64,000 nucleotides of DNA from JAYRWD01 sp041918255. Its GTDB lineage: Bacteria > Patescibacteriota > Dojkabacteria > B142 > WJKM01. The notes under the pieces are model-generated. The model ran no database searches and was not told where the DNA came from. It worked only from the letters and a program-made list of their open reading frames with translations. Numbering within the stretch: the first letter of the stretch is position 1; each line of letters opens with the position of its first letter. Shown here in pieces: positions 53,376-62,681 of the stretch. The translations under genes and the position numbers were made by a program. The stretch is taken from positions 43,697 through 107,696 of the forward strand of contig JAYRWD010000026.1 of the NCBI GenBank assembly GCA_041918255.1, read 5' to 3'.

Positions 53376-54299
53376 ATGATTCAAGATATAAGCATAAAAA
53401 CAAAATTATTCATCGTTTTGGGCATTGTATATATTGGGGTGATTGTTTTGCAACTCGGCACAAGTAGATTAGCTATAGACACACTAACTTATTCCCGAGA
53501 GGCACAAAAAAATCTGCGGGATCTCGAGCAAATGATTGATACTCAGTCGTTGGTTTGGCAGACGAGTGATGCCATGCAATTAGCTATAAGTGGTCAAAGA
53601 TCATTGGAGCAAGTCCGAGACATTAGTAAAGCAATGATTAGTAGTCTCGAAAAGTTAATAGGTGCAAATACTTTCGGAGCAGGACAAAGTTATCTTAGAT
53701 ATATAGATCTTTTTTCCAAAGACAGCGATGAATATTTTGCCGTATTAGCTGAAGGCGATAAGGATGAGACCCAACGGTATTATTATACTACTTTGGCTGT
53801 GTTATTTAGCAATCTAAATTCCCAGTTATCAGGAGATATCGATGAGTTCCAAGCGAAGATTGAAGATATTAATGATCAAAATAACGAAAATATATCGTAC
53901 TCCCGCGGATCGATTACTGGCATTATTGTCACCTCTATTTTTTTTGGCATAGTTTCTATCTGGATGGTATCCATTTCTGTCACAAAACCATTAAACCAAT
54001 TGGGTAAGGCTTTGGACGATTTTGCAAAAGGTAATCTAGACGCCCGTGTTGTTATTAAGTCAAATGATGAGGTCGGACGATTATCTCTAACGTTCAATAA
54101 AGCAGTGAAACATTTGAAATCAAATTTAGAGGAACTGGAGAAATCAAAACGAGATTTAGAATTAATAATTAAAGATAGAACGAAAGAATTAAACGAAAGG
54201 TTGTATGAATCGGAAAAGTTGAATAAGGCCCTAGTCGGAAGAGAATTACGTATGGCTGAGTTAAAGGAAGAATTCAAAAGAATCACGAAGCAGAGATAA
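53376..54299 (+). CDS. Membrane sensor with HAMP domain, no output domain
   Basis: This 307-residue protein has a transmembrane helix near residues 8-30, a periplasmic four-helix-like sensor domain (about 30-175), and a second helix (IIVTSIFFGIVSIWMVSISV). A HAMP domain follows (TKPLNQLGKALDDFAKGNLDARV ... NDEVGRLSLTFNKAV) and then a coiled coil (LEELEKSKRDLELII). It ends LVGRELRMAELKEEFKRI without a kinase or methyl-accepting domain. It may be a partner of the following histidine kinase. It is 2 bp downstream of the GAF-PAS gene. Confidence 0.78.
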   Translation: MIQDISIKTKLFIVLGIVYIGVIVLQLGTSRLAIDTLTYSREAQKNLRDLEQMIDTQSLVWQTSDAMQLAISGQRSLEQVRDISKAMISSLEKLIGANTFGAGQSYLRYIDLFSKDSDEYFAVLAEGDKDETQRYYYTTLAVLFSNLNSQLSGDIDEFQAKIEDINDQNNENISYSRGSITGIIVTSIFFGIVSIWMVSISVTKPLNQLGKALDDFAKGNLDARVVIKSNDEVGRLSLTFNKAVKHLKSNLEELEKSKRDLELIIKDRTKELNERLYESEKLNKALVGRELRMAELKEEFKRITKQR

Positions 54300-54387
54300 G
54301 TCATAAGGTATTATAAAAAGTTCGTCGGCTGGTTTTACTGAGTTTATATTGAGTCCATTAATAAATCAATCATATTTGTGTATAGAT

Positions 54388-56190
54388 ATGAATAGAAACC
54401 CCTACAAAATGCATGAATTAATTCCAAAAGATGCGATTCAGCAAATATGGAGAATGGGTCTGTCAACCGGCTACATAATCTTCCTGATTGCTTCGGGTGT
54501 TCTCTACCCACACACCGACTCGGGATTAATTGTATATCTAATATTTCCACTGTCAATTTTGCTCGTTATTTCGGCCTATAAATATGATGCCGCAAGGAAA
54601 TATGAATTAATTTTTTCTTCAATATTTATAATATTTTTTGCTATTAGCCTTTTTGATATATGGAATAATTTTGATACAAGTATTTTCTATCAACCTTTTC
54701 TCTTCCTTGTGTTTTTAGCTTTTAACCCAGATCAAAAAAAAATTACATTCATTGCGTTTTTGCTGGCCGGATTTATCGCTTTTCTCCAAATTTTTTTAAC
54801 GAACGTCTGGATATCTCCCCCCATCATGCACTTGGTTGATCCCGAGGCATTGATCTCGGTAATGATTATCCAGATTACTGTAGCTTTTTTTTCGAACGAA
54901 ATTATTGCGCGTTATACTGAACATTTAAATAAATCCACTCTTTCAACTAAAACAATTCAAGACGATCTAGAGTTACAGATCAAACAACGAGCCCAAATGC
55001 AGAGTAGAATTGCCGGAATTATCAGCCTTAACGATATTAAGACTAAGGAATTAGAAAATACACAGCGTGCGTTGCTTAATGTCCTTGAGGATATTGATGA
55101 AGAAAAGGAAATATCGGAAAGAGAGAGGTTAAAGTTGAATGCTATTTTGCAGAGTATCGGTGATGGAGTAATTGTTCTAAACTCAACACAGGAAATAGTC
55201 TTAGTAAATAAACTGGCTGAAAAAGTAACTGGATTTCCAGCGAAGACATTGATAGGAAGTAAGATGGGAGATAAACTGATCTTTACCTTTGCGAAAGAAC
55301 CCAAAAAAATAGTAGATGTCTCTGGACCTGTGTTTGATACTCCCAGAAAGGAGTTTAGCTTTGCAGATATACAATTACAGATTCGAAATAAAAGGAAAAT
55401 TTTTGTAAATTTGGTTGCCGCACCACTTTTTGATGAACATGAAATTGTCATTGGTTGTGTATTGGCGTTTCGAGATGCAACACGGGAACATGAGATCGAT
55501 AAGATGAAAACGGAGTTTGTCTCGATTGCGTCTCATCAACTCAAAACACCACTTACGGCAATCAAGTGGGTCACGGAAATGCTAATGGATGAGAAAGATG
55601 GTAAGTTAACCGAGGCACAAAAAGCACTTCTAATTGATTTAAACAATAGCAACGAGAGGATGATCGATCTTGTGAATAATTTATTAAGTGTGTCTCGTAT
55701 TGAAACAGGAAGGAATTTTGAAATTTTGAAGGAAAAGTGTAATCTCTCTATGCTAATGAAACAGATAATTGAGCAATCGGTGCGTTCTGCTGAAAAGAGA
55801 AAGGTTAAAATCATTCTAAATGAAAGTTTTCCAAATGCGTTAGAACTAAATCTGGACAAGCAGAAGATGGAGCAGGCATTATCAAATGTACTTTCGAATG
55901 CTATTAAGTATTCCTTAAATAAGGGAAAAGTAGTAGTGGGATCATTGCCAGCCAAGAAGAATACCTTTGTCATGTATATCAAGGATGAAGGAATAGGTAT
56001 TCCTCTTAAGCAACAGGGTCGGGTATTTCAGAAATTTTTTAGAGCGGATAATGTTTTTAAGATTGAGGCAGAGGGCAATGGTCTGGGACTATATATTGTT
56101 AAGGCTATAGTAGAAGAACATGGAGGAAAGATTTGGTTCAAATCCCAAGAGAACAAAGGATCAATTTTTTTCATTGAGTTACCAGTATAG
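54388..56190 (+). CDS. Membrane PAS sensor histidine kinase
   Basis: About 600 residues from the ATG at 54388; the frame is open to a TTG at 54349. Several N-terminal transmembrane helices (about 25-160) are followed by a coiled coil and a PAS domain (LNAILQSIGDGVIVLNSTQE...). The HisKA block SIASHQLKTPLTAIKW has phospho-acceptor H383. The HATPase domain shows NVLSNAIKYS (N box), KDEGIGIPLK (G1) and GNGLGLYIV (G2). It should phosphorylate a response regulator, probably the CheY-like protein at 56606 or the receiver of the giant surface protein. Which one is not determined. Confidence 0.92.
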   Translation: MNRNPYKMHELIPKDAIQQIWRMGLSTGYIIFLIASGVLYPHTDSGLIVYLIFPLSILLVISAYKYDAARKYELIFSSIFIIFFAISLFDIWNNFDTSIFYQPFLFLVFLAFNPDQKKITFIAFLLAGFIAFLQIFLTNVWISPPIMHLVDPEALISVMIIQITVAFFSNEIIARYTEHLNKSTLSTKTIQDDLELQIKQRAQMQSRIAGIISLNDIKTKELENTQRALLNVLEDIDEEKEISERERLKLNAILQSIGDGVIVLNSTQEIVLVNKLAEKVTGFPAKTLIGSKMGDKLIFTFAKEPKKIVDVSGPVFDTPRKEFSFADIQLQIRNKRKIFVNLVAAPLFDEHEIVIGCVLAFRDATREHEIDKMKTEFVSIASHQLKTPLTAIKWVTEMLMDEKDGKLTEAQKALLIDLNNSNERMIDLVNNLLSVSRIETGRNFEILKEKCNLSMLMKQIIEQSVRSAEKRKVKIILNESFPNALELNLDKQKMEQALSNVLSNAIKYSLNKGKVVVGSLPAKKNTFVMYIKDEGIGIPLKQQGRVFQKFFRADNVFKIEAEGNGLGLYIVKAIVEEHGGKIWFKSQENKGSIFFIELPV

Positions 56191-56246
56191 AATCGTAGTA
56201 TTATGTAGTGTGCCACAAATAAAATTTAACATTTACCAATCGGATA

Positions 56247-56585
56247 ATGCAGAATAAATCTTTGGAAGGTACGGGGCACACATTCGAACGAATACGCAAT
56301 ATCGTTAGAAAAGTGCCTAAGGGGAAGGTGGCAACTTATGGGGATATCGCCAAGATGTCAGGGGTGAAGGATGCAAGAATTGTGGGTTGGATTCTTTCAA
56401 AAAATCATAATCCGGATGTTCCATGCCATCGAATTTTGAAAAAGGGTGGCTTCCTTGTTGAGAATTACGCTTTCGGAGATATCGATACAGAAAAGCAAAA
56501 ATTACTTGAGGAGGGCATCATATTCAAAGACCAATATCAGGTTGATCTTGTAAGTAGCCATTGGGAGCCGCAGGTAGTTTATTAG
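56247..56585 (+). CDS. MGMT-family DNA alkyltransferase, single domain
   Basis: A 112-residue protein equal to the C-terminal DNA-binding domain of O6-methylguanine methyltransferases: VPKGKVATYGDIAKMSGV (helix-turn-helix), ARIVGWILSKNHN and DVPCHRILKKGG. The acceptor cysteine of PCHR is present, unlike ATL proteins, where it is Trp or Ala. The separate N-terminal domain of Ogt/Ada is absent. It may repair alkylated guanine or flag lesions for excision repair. It sits between the histidine kinase and response regulator genes, 20 bp before the latter. Confidence 0.85.
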   Translation: MQNKSLEGTGHTFERIRNIVRKVPKGKVATYGDIAKMSGVKDARIVGWILSKNHNPDVPCHRILKKGGFLVENYAFGDIDTEKQKLLEEGIIFKDQYQVDLVSSHWEPQVVY

Positions 56586-56605
56586 AATAATTATTTCATG
56601 AACAT

Positions 56606-56995
56606 ATGCATAAGATTTTAGTAATTGAGGATGATCCTACAATGCTTCGAGTTTTGAGTACAGGACTTACCCGAGAAGGTATGTCAGTGATCACGGCGGA
56701 CGAGGGCGAACGAGGGTTAGAATTGGCATTTTCACATCACCCCGAAATTATTCTCTTAGATATTTTAATGCCTAATGTAGACGGTTTGACGGTAATGGAG
56801 AAGATTCGGAAAGATACTTGGGGTCGAAATATCCCAATTGTGTTAATGACAAATTTAGAACCAAACGCAAAGATTTTGGAGCGGATTGCTCGTGATCAAC
56901 CTTCGTATTATTTAGCTAAATCGGATACTTCCATCAATGAGATTTTAGCCAAAGTCCATGAGATCTTATCTAAAGTTTTGAGAAAACAAGGTTAG
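56606..56995 (+). CDS. CheY-like response regulator, receiver only
   Basis: This 129-residue protein is one receiver domain: acidic pocket D9/D10 (VIEDDP), phospho-acceptor D52 (ILLDILMP), T81 (LMTNL) and the conserved lysine of LAKSD. No output domain is present, so it must act by protein contact. It is the likely partner of the histidine kinase two genes upstream. The surface protein at 20952 carries a related receiver domain. Confidence 0.92.
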   Translation: MHKILVIEDDPTMLRVLSTGLTREGMSVITADEGERGLELAFSHHPEIILLDILMPNVDGLTVMEKIRKDTWGRNIPIVLMTNLEPNAKILERIARDQPSYYLAKSDTSINEILAKVHEILSKVLRKQG

Positions 56996-57122
56996 GTAAC
57001 TTAATCTCGAACACTAGTACGTATAATACATCAATGGAGCAAGCAAGAGCGTTTAGGGGGCAGGATTAGTCCTAGTGGGATAGAAAATGAAGAAAGGTGG
57101 AGAGTTGATAGGTGAAATAAGT

Positions 57123-57150
57123 TGGGATAGTGCCACTAAGATGATATAAT
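57123..57150 (+). promoter_or_regulatory. Putative rpsO promoter
   Basis: TTGGGA (57123-57128) and TATAAT (57145-57150) are separated by 16 bp, about 70 bp before the rpsO start. The leader contains a GC-rich segment (GGAGTCGCCCCCACTC) that may fold, as in S15 autoregulation. Confidence 0.5.
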
Positions 57151-57220
57151 TATTTACTATTCTGCGGATTTGGAGTCGCCCCCACTCTGCGGTATAAGTT
57201 AAATTTTTATTATATTCACC

Positions 57221-57490
57221 ATGGCGTTAGACAAAGAGCGAAAAAAGAAAGTTATTGAAGATTATCAAACCTCAAAAGTTGATACTGGTTCTCCTCAGGT
57301 ACAAATCGCAATATTGACGCACAAAATTACTGCTCTAGCTGAGCATTTAAAATCGCACAAAAAAGATAATCATTCTCGTCGTGGATTATTGGGTATGGTT
57401 GGTCTGCGCAGAAGGCTTATGAAATATCTAGAAAGGACTGAAGGAAAGGGTGCGGTTTCAACTTTAAAATCAAAATTAGGATTGGATTGA
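57221..57490 (+). CDS. rpsO: 30S ribosomal protein S15
   Basis: An 89-residue protein of exact family length: TGSPQVQIAILTHKITALAEHLKSHKKDNHSRRGLLGMVGLRRRLMKYL, shown here as GSPQVQIAILTHKI and NHSRRGLLGMVGLRRRLMKYL-like. S15 binds the central domain of 16S rRNA early in assembly and often represses its own translation. It has its own promoter and terminator. No Shine-Dalgarno sequence precedes the ATG (ATTATATTCACC). Confidence 0.97.
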   Translation: MALDKERKKKVIEDYQTSKVDTGSPQVQIAILTHKITALAEHLKSHKKDNHSRRGLLGMVGLRRRLMKYLERTEGKGAVSTLKSKLGLD

Positions 57491-57520
57491 TAAAAATTTA
57501 CAATAGGTAAATATAGTTCA

Positions 57521-57553
57521 AAACCCCTGACTTAACAGGGGTTTTTATTTTTT
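57521..57553 (+). terminator. Rho-independent terminator of rpsO
   Basis: AAACCCCTG and CAGGGGTTT form a 9-bp stem with a 6-nt loop, followed by TTTATTTTTT. It lies 30 bp after the rpsO stop. Confidence 0.9.
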
Positions 57554-57650
57554 CGTCTCAATGCCAGTACTTTTAGAATTATAAAACTCCTTAGTTTATA
57601 ATGAAAATACCGCGATTAGTCGGCGGACGATTTTATTAATTTATCTCCAC

Positions 57651-58721
57651 ATGATGTTGGTTAGTTACTTAAGGAATTATCGGCCAGAAGGCGATCGGAA
57701 AAGAACAATAACATTCTATAAACCTTCTAATGCAAATCGCATGAATCGACGATTAATGAGAATAAATCTACGTCCTTTGATTCTACTGCTTGCTGTTCTA
57801 TTGATAGGGGCTTTAATTTATTTGTTGAGGAATAATTTTGTCTATTTTCGGGTGCAATATATTAAATACGAAGGTAATGATGTAATATCAACACAAAGAT
57901 TAGATGCGACACTTTCTGATTTAATGAATTCGCCAATACTTTCGATTAAACCGGGGCAGATTGAGCAAAGATTAGTTGAAACTATCAACGAGGTGAAGCA
58001 GGTCAGAGTTGAAAAACAATTCCCTAGAACTCTATTGATTAAGCTGGTTGAAAAAAGACCGCTGGTTATTTTTCAGAATTTTCATGGGAAAGCCATTATT
58101 GACCGAGACGGCGAAGTATTAGCGCTTTGGAAGAAAACTGTACCATTACATTTTGAAGACTATGAATATCAACTAGCAAGGGGATATGGCAATATCAATG
58201 GAGGGTATGTGGAAGACTTTATTAGAAAAAACCTAACTGAAGAAGAGCAGAAGAGCTTTGACTTCACGACTACTGAGGCTAGTATGAAATTGGAAGCATA
58301 TAATGAGCTTTTGAAAGGTATTCTAGAGAAGTTTAATCGCGCGCTCGAAGCTGAATATGAAATACAGCCCGACCTTGGGAATTATTCTCAACTGTTGGTT
58401 TTAAACGCATGGGATGAAACTGCTTACGAGAAGGGGAGTATATTGAACCCCGAACTTGTCGAATTTGTTGGAGAAATAATTGCACAGTCATCTCATATCA
58501 ACGAATTGAAAATTGTATTTTTATTGTGGGATGGTGATTTGAGAGTAATCTTGCACACACAAGATGGGAAGGAGATTGTATTTACTCGCGATCCATATGA
58601 ACGACGAACGGCAGAAATCCAATTTCGCGATTTACAAGCTTTATATGTCAATTTAGGAGACAAATGGAAAGGGGTCTCACGAGTTGAATTGGGATCCGAA
58701 AAGATTGTGGTTCGCTACTAG
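57651..58721 (+). CDS. ftsQ: Cell division protein FtsQ/DivIB-like
   Basis: A 356-residue bitopic protein with a basic cytoplasmic start and one transmembrane helix (about 45-63, LILLLAVLLIGALIYLL). A POTRA domain follows (FRVQYIKYEGNDVISTQRLD ... ILSIKPGQIEQRLVETINEVKQVRVEKQFPRTLLIKLVEKRPL, abbreviated), then the FtsQ beta domain (AIIDRDGEVLALW). It bridges early and late divisome proteins. The downstream genes are ftsA and ftsZ, the canonical order. It is longer than E. coli FtsQ (276) because of a helical insert near residues 190-230. Confidence 0.88.
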   Translation: MMLVSYLRNYRPEGDRKRTITFYKPSNANRMNRRLMRINLRPLILLLAVLLIGALIYLLRNNFVYFRVQYIKYEGNDVISTQRLDATLSDLMNSPILSIKPGQIEQRLVETINEVKQVRVEKQFPRTLLIKLVEKRPLVIFQNFHGKAIIDRDGEVLALWKKTVPLHFEDYEYQLARGYGNINGGYVEDFIRKNLTEEEQKSFDFTTTEASMKLEAYNELLKGILEKFNRALEAEYEIQPDLGNYSQLLVLNAWDETAYEKGSILNPELVEFVGEIIAQSSHINELKIVFLLWDGDLRVILHTQDGKEIVFTRDPYERRTAEIQFRDLQALYVNLGDKWKGVSRVELGSEKIVVRY

Positions 58722-58932
58722 ACTATAGAGACTTGAGTGGAATTTGATCAATTTACAGATTCGACTCCCAATATAAATTTGTAATGTAGTATCATATACA
58801 CGGAATGAAGGTTGATTCTAGTTGGGTGTTCAAATTTTTTGATGATTCTGCAATAATAAAGTATAGTTAAGCGTTGGTTATAATTTCGATTAGCAATCAG
58901 GAGGGTTGATATACAAGGCAAGGATAAAACAC

Positions 58933-58938
58933 TATAAT
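58933..58938 (+). promoter_or_regulatory. Putative -10 element before ftsA (TATAAT)
   Basis: A perfect TATAAT about 35 bp upstream of the ftsA ATG in a 250-bp intergenic region. No well-spaced -35 was found, so support is limited to the -10. Confidence 0.35.
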
Positions 58939-58972
58939 AATTGCATTATTAGGACAATTTATTAAACGCATT

Positions 58973-60256
58973 ATGGCAAATACAGTAGTAGCAGCACTTG
59001 ATGTAGGTTCTCATAAGATAACTTCTGCAATAGCCGCCTTGGAAACTAGTCAGGCTCCTCAAGTTATAGGATTTGCTGCTTACCCCAGCAAAGGTATAAA
59101 AAAAGGAATGATAGTTAATATTGAAGAAGCTATTGGTTCAATAGCTTCTTCACTTGAGGCTGCTGAGCGTATGGCTGGTCTTACTGTGTCGTCGGTTTAT
59201 GTTTCTATTAATGGAAAACATATTACTAGTACAAACAATCGTGGGGTAGTTGCTGTGGCGCAGGATGAAATTACACCTGATGATATATTTCGGGCGATAG
59301 AAAGCGCTAGGACCGTTTCTATACCGCCTTCAAGGGAAATTTTACACGTTATACCTAGGCAGTTTTCAGTTGATACGCAAGGGGGGATCAAAGATCCTGT
59401 TGGAATGACTGGTACACGTCTTGAAGTAGATGCTCATATTATTTCGGCTACTACCACGGCATTACATAATCTAGTTAAGGTAGTGCAACAGCTTGGTTTA
59501 AAAGTAGAAGATATTGTCTTTAGCGGTTGGGCGAGTTCGCTTGCGACTCTGACAAGTACAGAAAAAGAATTGGGGGTTATGCTACTAGACATTGGTGGTG
59601 GTACTACTTCAATTGCTACATTTGTGGAGGATGCTATCACATATAGCGGTTCGGTACCTTTTGGAGGTTCGAATATTACTTCTGATCTTGCGATTGGGTT
59701 AAGAATGTCAATTGAAGACGCGGAGAGGTTGAAGATTAGCGCGGACTCCTTACTCAAAAATTCTCATGATAAAAATAAACGTGAAAAGGTTCCAGAGGGA
59801 AAGGCTAAAGTCACAAATGAACTGATTGATGTAAGTGAATTAAATATTGAGGGTGTGAAGACGGTTTCGAAAAAACTATTCGAAGAAATTATTGAAGCCA
59901 GAATGAGCGAGATATTTGATCTAGTGTTATCCCAAATTGAACAATCACGAAACGAAGCACGTTTGCCGGCTGGTGTCGTAATTACTGGTGCGACGGCTTT
60001 GCTTCCTGGTATTACAGGTATAGCGAAAAAGGTACTTGGGGTACCGGCAAGAGTTGGTTATCCAAATGGTCTGGGGGGTTTAGTAGAAGAGTTAAATAAT
60101 CCTGCCTTTTCTGTGGCTCAAGGTTTAATAATTTACGCTGGGCAAGATGAGAGAATTGCTACTGGACCTAGCCTAGATATGTTTAGTAAGAAGTCGCGTG
60201 GAAAGGGTAGTTTTCTTTCTGGAGTTACAAAATTTATAAGAAATCTACTTCCTTAA
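58973..60256 (+). CDS. ftsA: Cell division protein FtsA
   Basis: The 427-residue protein has the FtsA features in order: ALDVGSHKITSAIA (phosphate 1), GIKKGMIVNIEEAI, the 1C domain (VYVSINGKHITSTNNRG), MLLDIGGGTTSIATF (phosphate 2), VVITGATALLPGI (adenosine motif) and an amphipathic C-terminal tip (FLSGVTKFIRNLLP) that should insert in the membrane. FtsA anchors FtsZ filaments. ftsZ follows after 33 bp. Confidence 0.94.
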   Translation: MANTVVAALDVGSHKITSAIAALETSQAPQVIGFAAYPSKGIKKGMIVNIEEAIGSIASSLEAAERMAGLTVSSVYVSINGKHITSTNNRGVVAVAQDEITPDDIFRAIESARTVSIPPSREILHVIPRQFSVDTQGGIKDPVGMTGTRLEVDAHIISATTTALHNLVKVVQQLGLKVEDIVFSGWASSLATLTSTEKELGVMLLDIGGGTTSIATFVEDAITYSGSVPFGGSNITSDLAIGLRMSIEDAERLKISADSLLKNSHDKNKREKVPEGKAKVTNELIDVSELNIEGVKTVSKKLFEEIIEARMSEIFDLVLSQIEQSRNEARLPAGVVITGATALLPGITGIAKKVLGVPARVGYPNGLGGLVEELNNPAFSVAQGLIIYAGQDERIATGPSLDMFSKKSRGKGSFLSGVTKFIRNLLP

Positions 60257-60289
60257 TTTTCTAATGGTTTTCCAATTTAAAATTGAACT

Positions 60290-61450
60290 ATGCTAGTAAA
60301 ACCAAAATCAACTAACCCAGCTAATATAAAAGTTATCGGTGTGGGAGGGGGAGGAGGAAATGCCCTCAATACTATGATTAATAATTATGACATAAAAGGA
60401 GTCGAGTTTATCGCAGTTAATACGGATGCTCAGGCTTTAATGAGCTCGCAGGCTGAAATTAAGTTGAAGATAGGGGAGGAGGTTACAAGAGGATTGGGAA
60501 GTGGTGGCAATCCGGCAATTGGACGTAAAGCTGCGGAAGAGAGTATAGATATGTTACACGAACATCTAGCTGGAGCGGATATGGTCTTCTTGACTGCTGG
60601 TATGGGTGGAGGTACTGGAACTGGAGCTTCTCCAATCGTTGCGAGTGTTGCGAAAAATCTCGGTGCTTTAACGGTAGCGGTTATAACAAAACCATTTATT
60701 TTTGAAGGAAAGCGGAGAATGGAGGTAGGTCTAAGGGGTATAGAGGAGTTGAAAGATAAAGTGGATACATTAATTTTGGTTCCTAACCAAAGGTTGCTCG
60801 AAATAGTAGATAGAAACATTTCGTTCATTGATGCCATGAAAAAAGTAGATGATGTTCTAGCGCAAGCAGTGATGAGTATCTCTGATCTTGTAAACGAGGC
60901 TGGGATTATTAATGTTGATTTTGCTGATGTGAAGGCTATTATGACAAATGCTGGTACTGCTATTATGGGTATAGGGACGGCTGAAGGAGAAGACAGAGCC
61001 AAGGAAGCAGCGAAAGCTGCAATTACAAGTCCATTGCTTGAAATGTCTATTGATGGGGCTAAGGGTGTATTGTTTAACATAATTGGTGGACCTGATTTAT
61101 CAATGTTTGAGGTGGACGAGGCGGCAAAGATGATTTATAACGCAGTGGATCCAAGTGCAAATATAATTTTTGGAGCAAATATTGACTCAAATCTCAAAGA
61201 AGGTCAGATCAAAATTACTGTTTTAGCAACAGGCTTCGAAGGGCTAGGGCGTATGGGGGCTTTGGGTGCGTTGAAGCAGTCTTCGGGTGGATATACAAGT
61301 CCTAATACACGTTCATTTGAAGCAGATACAGATCGGAACGCACAAAGTGATACCACAAATAGTACTTGGAAGCTTGACTCTACAAATGACGTATTAGATG
61401 AAGAAGATTTGGATACACCAAGTTTTATGAGAAAAAGGAGTCCAAGTTAA
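60290..61450 (+). CDS. ftsZ: Cell division protein FtsZ
   Basis: A 386-residue tubulin homologue: IKVIGVGGGGGNALNTM, the GTP-binding signature AGMGGGTGTGASP, NVDFADVKAIMTNAGTAIMGIG (T7 loop with catalytic acids), and a short disordered linker. The C-terminal peptide EDLDTPSFMRKR resembles the D-IPxFLR motif that binds FtsA. It polymerises into the division ring. It is co-transcribed with ftsA (33 bp apart). The ATG has no Shine-Dalgarno sequence. Confidence 0.97.
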   Translation: MLVKPKSTNPANIKVIGVGGGGGNALNTMINNYDIKGVEFIAVNTDAQALMSSQAEIKLKIGEEVTRGLGSGGNPAIGRKAAEESIDMLHEHLAGADMVFLTAGMGGGTGTGASPIVASVAKNLGALTVAVITKPFIFEGKRRMEVGLRGIEELKDKVDTLILVPNQRLLEIVDRNISFIDAMKKVDDVLAQAVMSISDLVNEAGIINVDFADVKAIMTNAGTAIMGIGTAEGEDRAKEAAKAAITSPLLEMSIDGAKGVLFNIIGGPDLSMFEVDEAAKMIYNAVDPSANIIFGANIDSNLKEGQIKITVLATGFEGLGRMGALGALKQSSGGYTSPNTRSFEADTDRNAQSDTTNSTWKLDSTNDVLDEEDLDTPSFMRKRSPS

Positions 61451-61636
61451 TATACCCCTTCTCTTATCCCTAGGGTTAGTTGAATCTGTAAAAACATTTT
61501 CCGTGTGATTTATGATTGTCTCTGGGGAATTTTTTAATCTTTAACCTTATATTTTTAAATATATGCGGGCTAAAATCAATTGATTACGTAGAAAGAATGT
61601 CTAGGGGTAGGGTCGGGATTATTTTTAGTTTGCGAT

Positions 61637-62515
61637 TTAGTTGAGGGCTATAGGCAACGCTGTCACTATAAATCTTTTTGAGTTATTACCTGGTGGATGG
61701 CAGGTAAAAAGGGTCAGGGGTTGGACATTACTTTTTGCCTCTCCCGCAATGATCGAAATATCATTTGGGGCAACAATTTTCGTCTTCGAGACCTTGTATT
61801 TCAAAAATTTACCATTAATTTTCATATCTATTTCATCTCCAAGCTTTATATTTGGTAAGATAGTAAAAGCGGCCGCTACATCCCCGGTTCGTTTGTAATA
61901 GTCTCCGCCTGCACTATGTCCATAAATCACTATATTATTTTTGATACTCGATATAGGCAATCCAGTAGATTCCATATGGGCTAAACCTCTTAGTAATACC
62001 GCGTCATACAAAGATTCTATACCACTATTTACATTTGCTTCGACAGGTAGGTTAATTAATTTTAAACTAGGGATGCTGATTTCGAATCGACCTTTGTACG
62101 AGGCACTTACTGGGTCATCCATAAGAATCCTGGCTTGATATGCTGAGTTTTGTATTTGCGCAAAATAGTTGCTACCAGGATCAGACAGGTATGTTTGCTT
62201 TGCTAGTACAAAATCGGAAGGCACTAAAGATATTATGTCTTGTGCTATGTTATCTCCCTGTAACATATGTGCCGCCGCAGGTACAAGTTGATTAAGTAAC
62301 AGATTGGAACCGTATAAAATCAATATGGCTGGTACAAGGGTACCAATGAATTTCGAAGAAGACATCAGGTCGGCCAAGTCATTCTTGAGACCCTCGAATA
62401 CGCCCCATAGAGTAGTAGGTTCTTCTTGAAGTCGCAGAACAACCGAACGCGAACGGTATAAGTTTTTATGTGACACCTTTGACGGCGGAGCTTTTGCGTA
62501 AGAATATAGAGACAT
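61637..62515 (-). CDS. Sortase
   Basis: About 290 residues with a membrane helix near 60-80 (FIGTLVPAILILYGSNLLL) and a C-terminal sortase domain. It carries the catalytic histidine in IVIYGHSAGGDYY, the catalytic cysteine in LTLFTCHPPGNNSKRFIV (TLxTC) and the following arginine. Sortases join secreted proteins to the cell wall or into pili by cleaving LPxTG-like signals. Its substrates were not identified; no clear LPxTG tail was seen on the surface proteins in this window. The frame is open to a TTG at 62530, but the ATG at 62515 is the better start. Confidence 0.87.
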   Translation of the reverse strand: MSLYSYAKAPPSKVSHKNLYRSRSVVLRLQEEPTTLWGVFEGLKNDLADLMSSSKFIGTLVPAILILYGSNLLLNQLVPAAAHMLQGDNIAQDIISLVPSDFVLAKQTYLSDPGSNYFAQIQNSAYQARILMDDPVSASYKGRFEISIPSLKLINLPVEANVNSGIESLYDAVLLRGLAHMESTGLPISSIKNNIVIYGHSAGGDYYKRTGDVAAAFTILPNIKLGDEIDMKINGKFLKYKVSKTKIVAPNDISIIAGEAKSNVQPLTLFTCHPPGNNSKRFIVTALPIALN

Positions 62516-62590
62516 TCTAATAATTTGCAAAAATCAAAATTTTCTTCATCCATATAAAGTCTATAGTATAAGCGATCTTGACGCAACAGT

Positions 62591-62618
62591 TTGTATAACT
62601 TTTAAATTCAAGTATAAT
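62591..62618 (+). promoter_or_regulatory. Putative rpoD promoter
   Basis: TTGTAT (62591-62596) and TATAAT (62613-62618) with a 16-bp spacer, about 65 bp before the sigma factor ATG, in the divergent region shared with the sortase gene. Confidence 0.5.
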
Positions 62619-62681
62619 ACCTGTGTTGAATTGTAATGTCCTTCAGTTATTTCGTTAGAATATTTCAAACAGAAACTCTAT

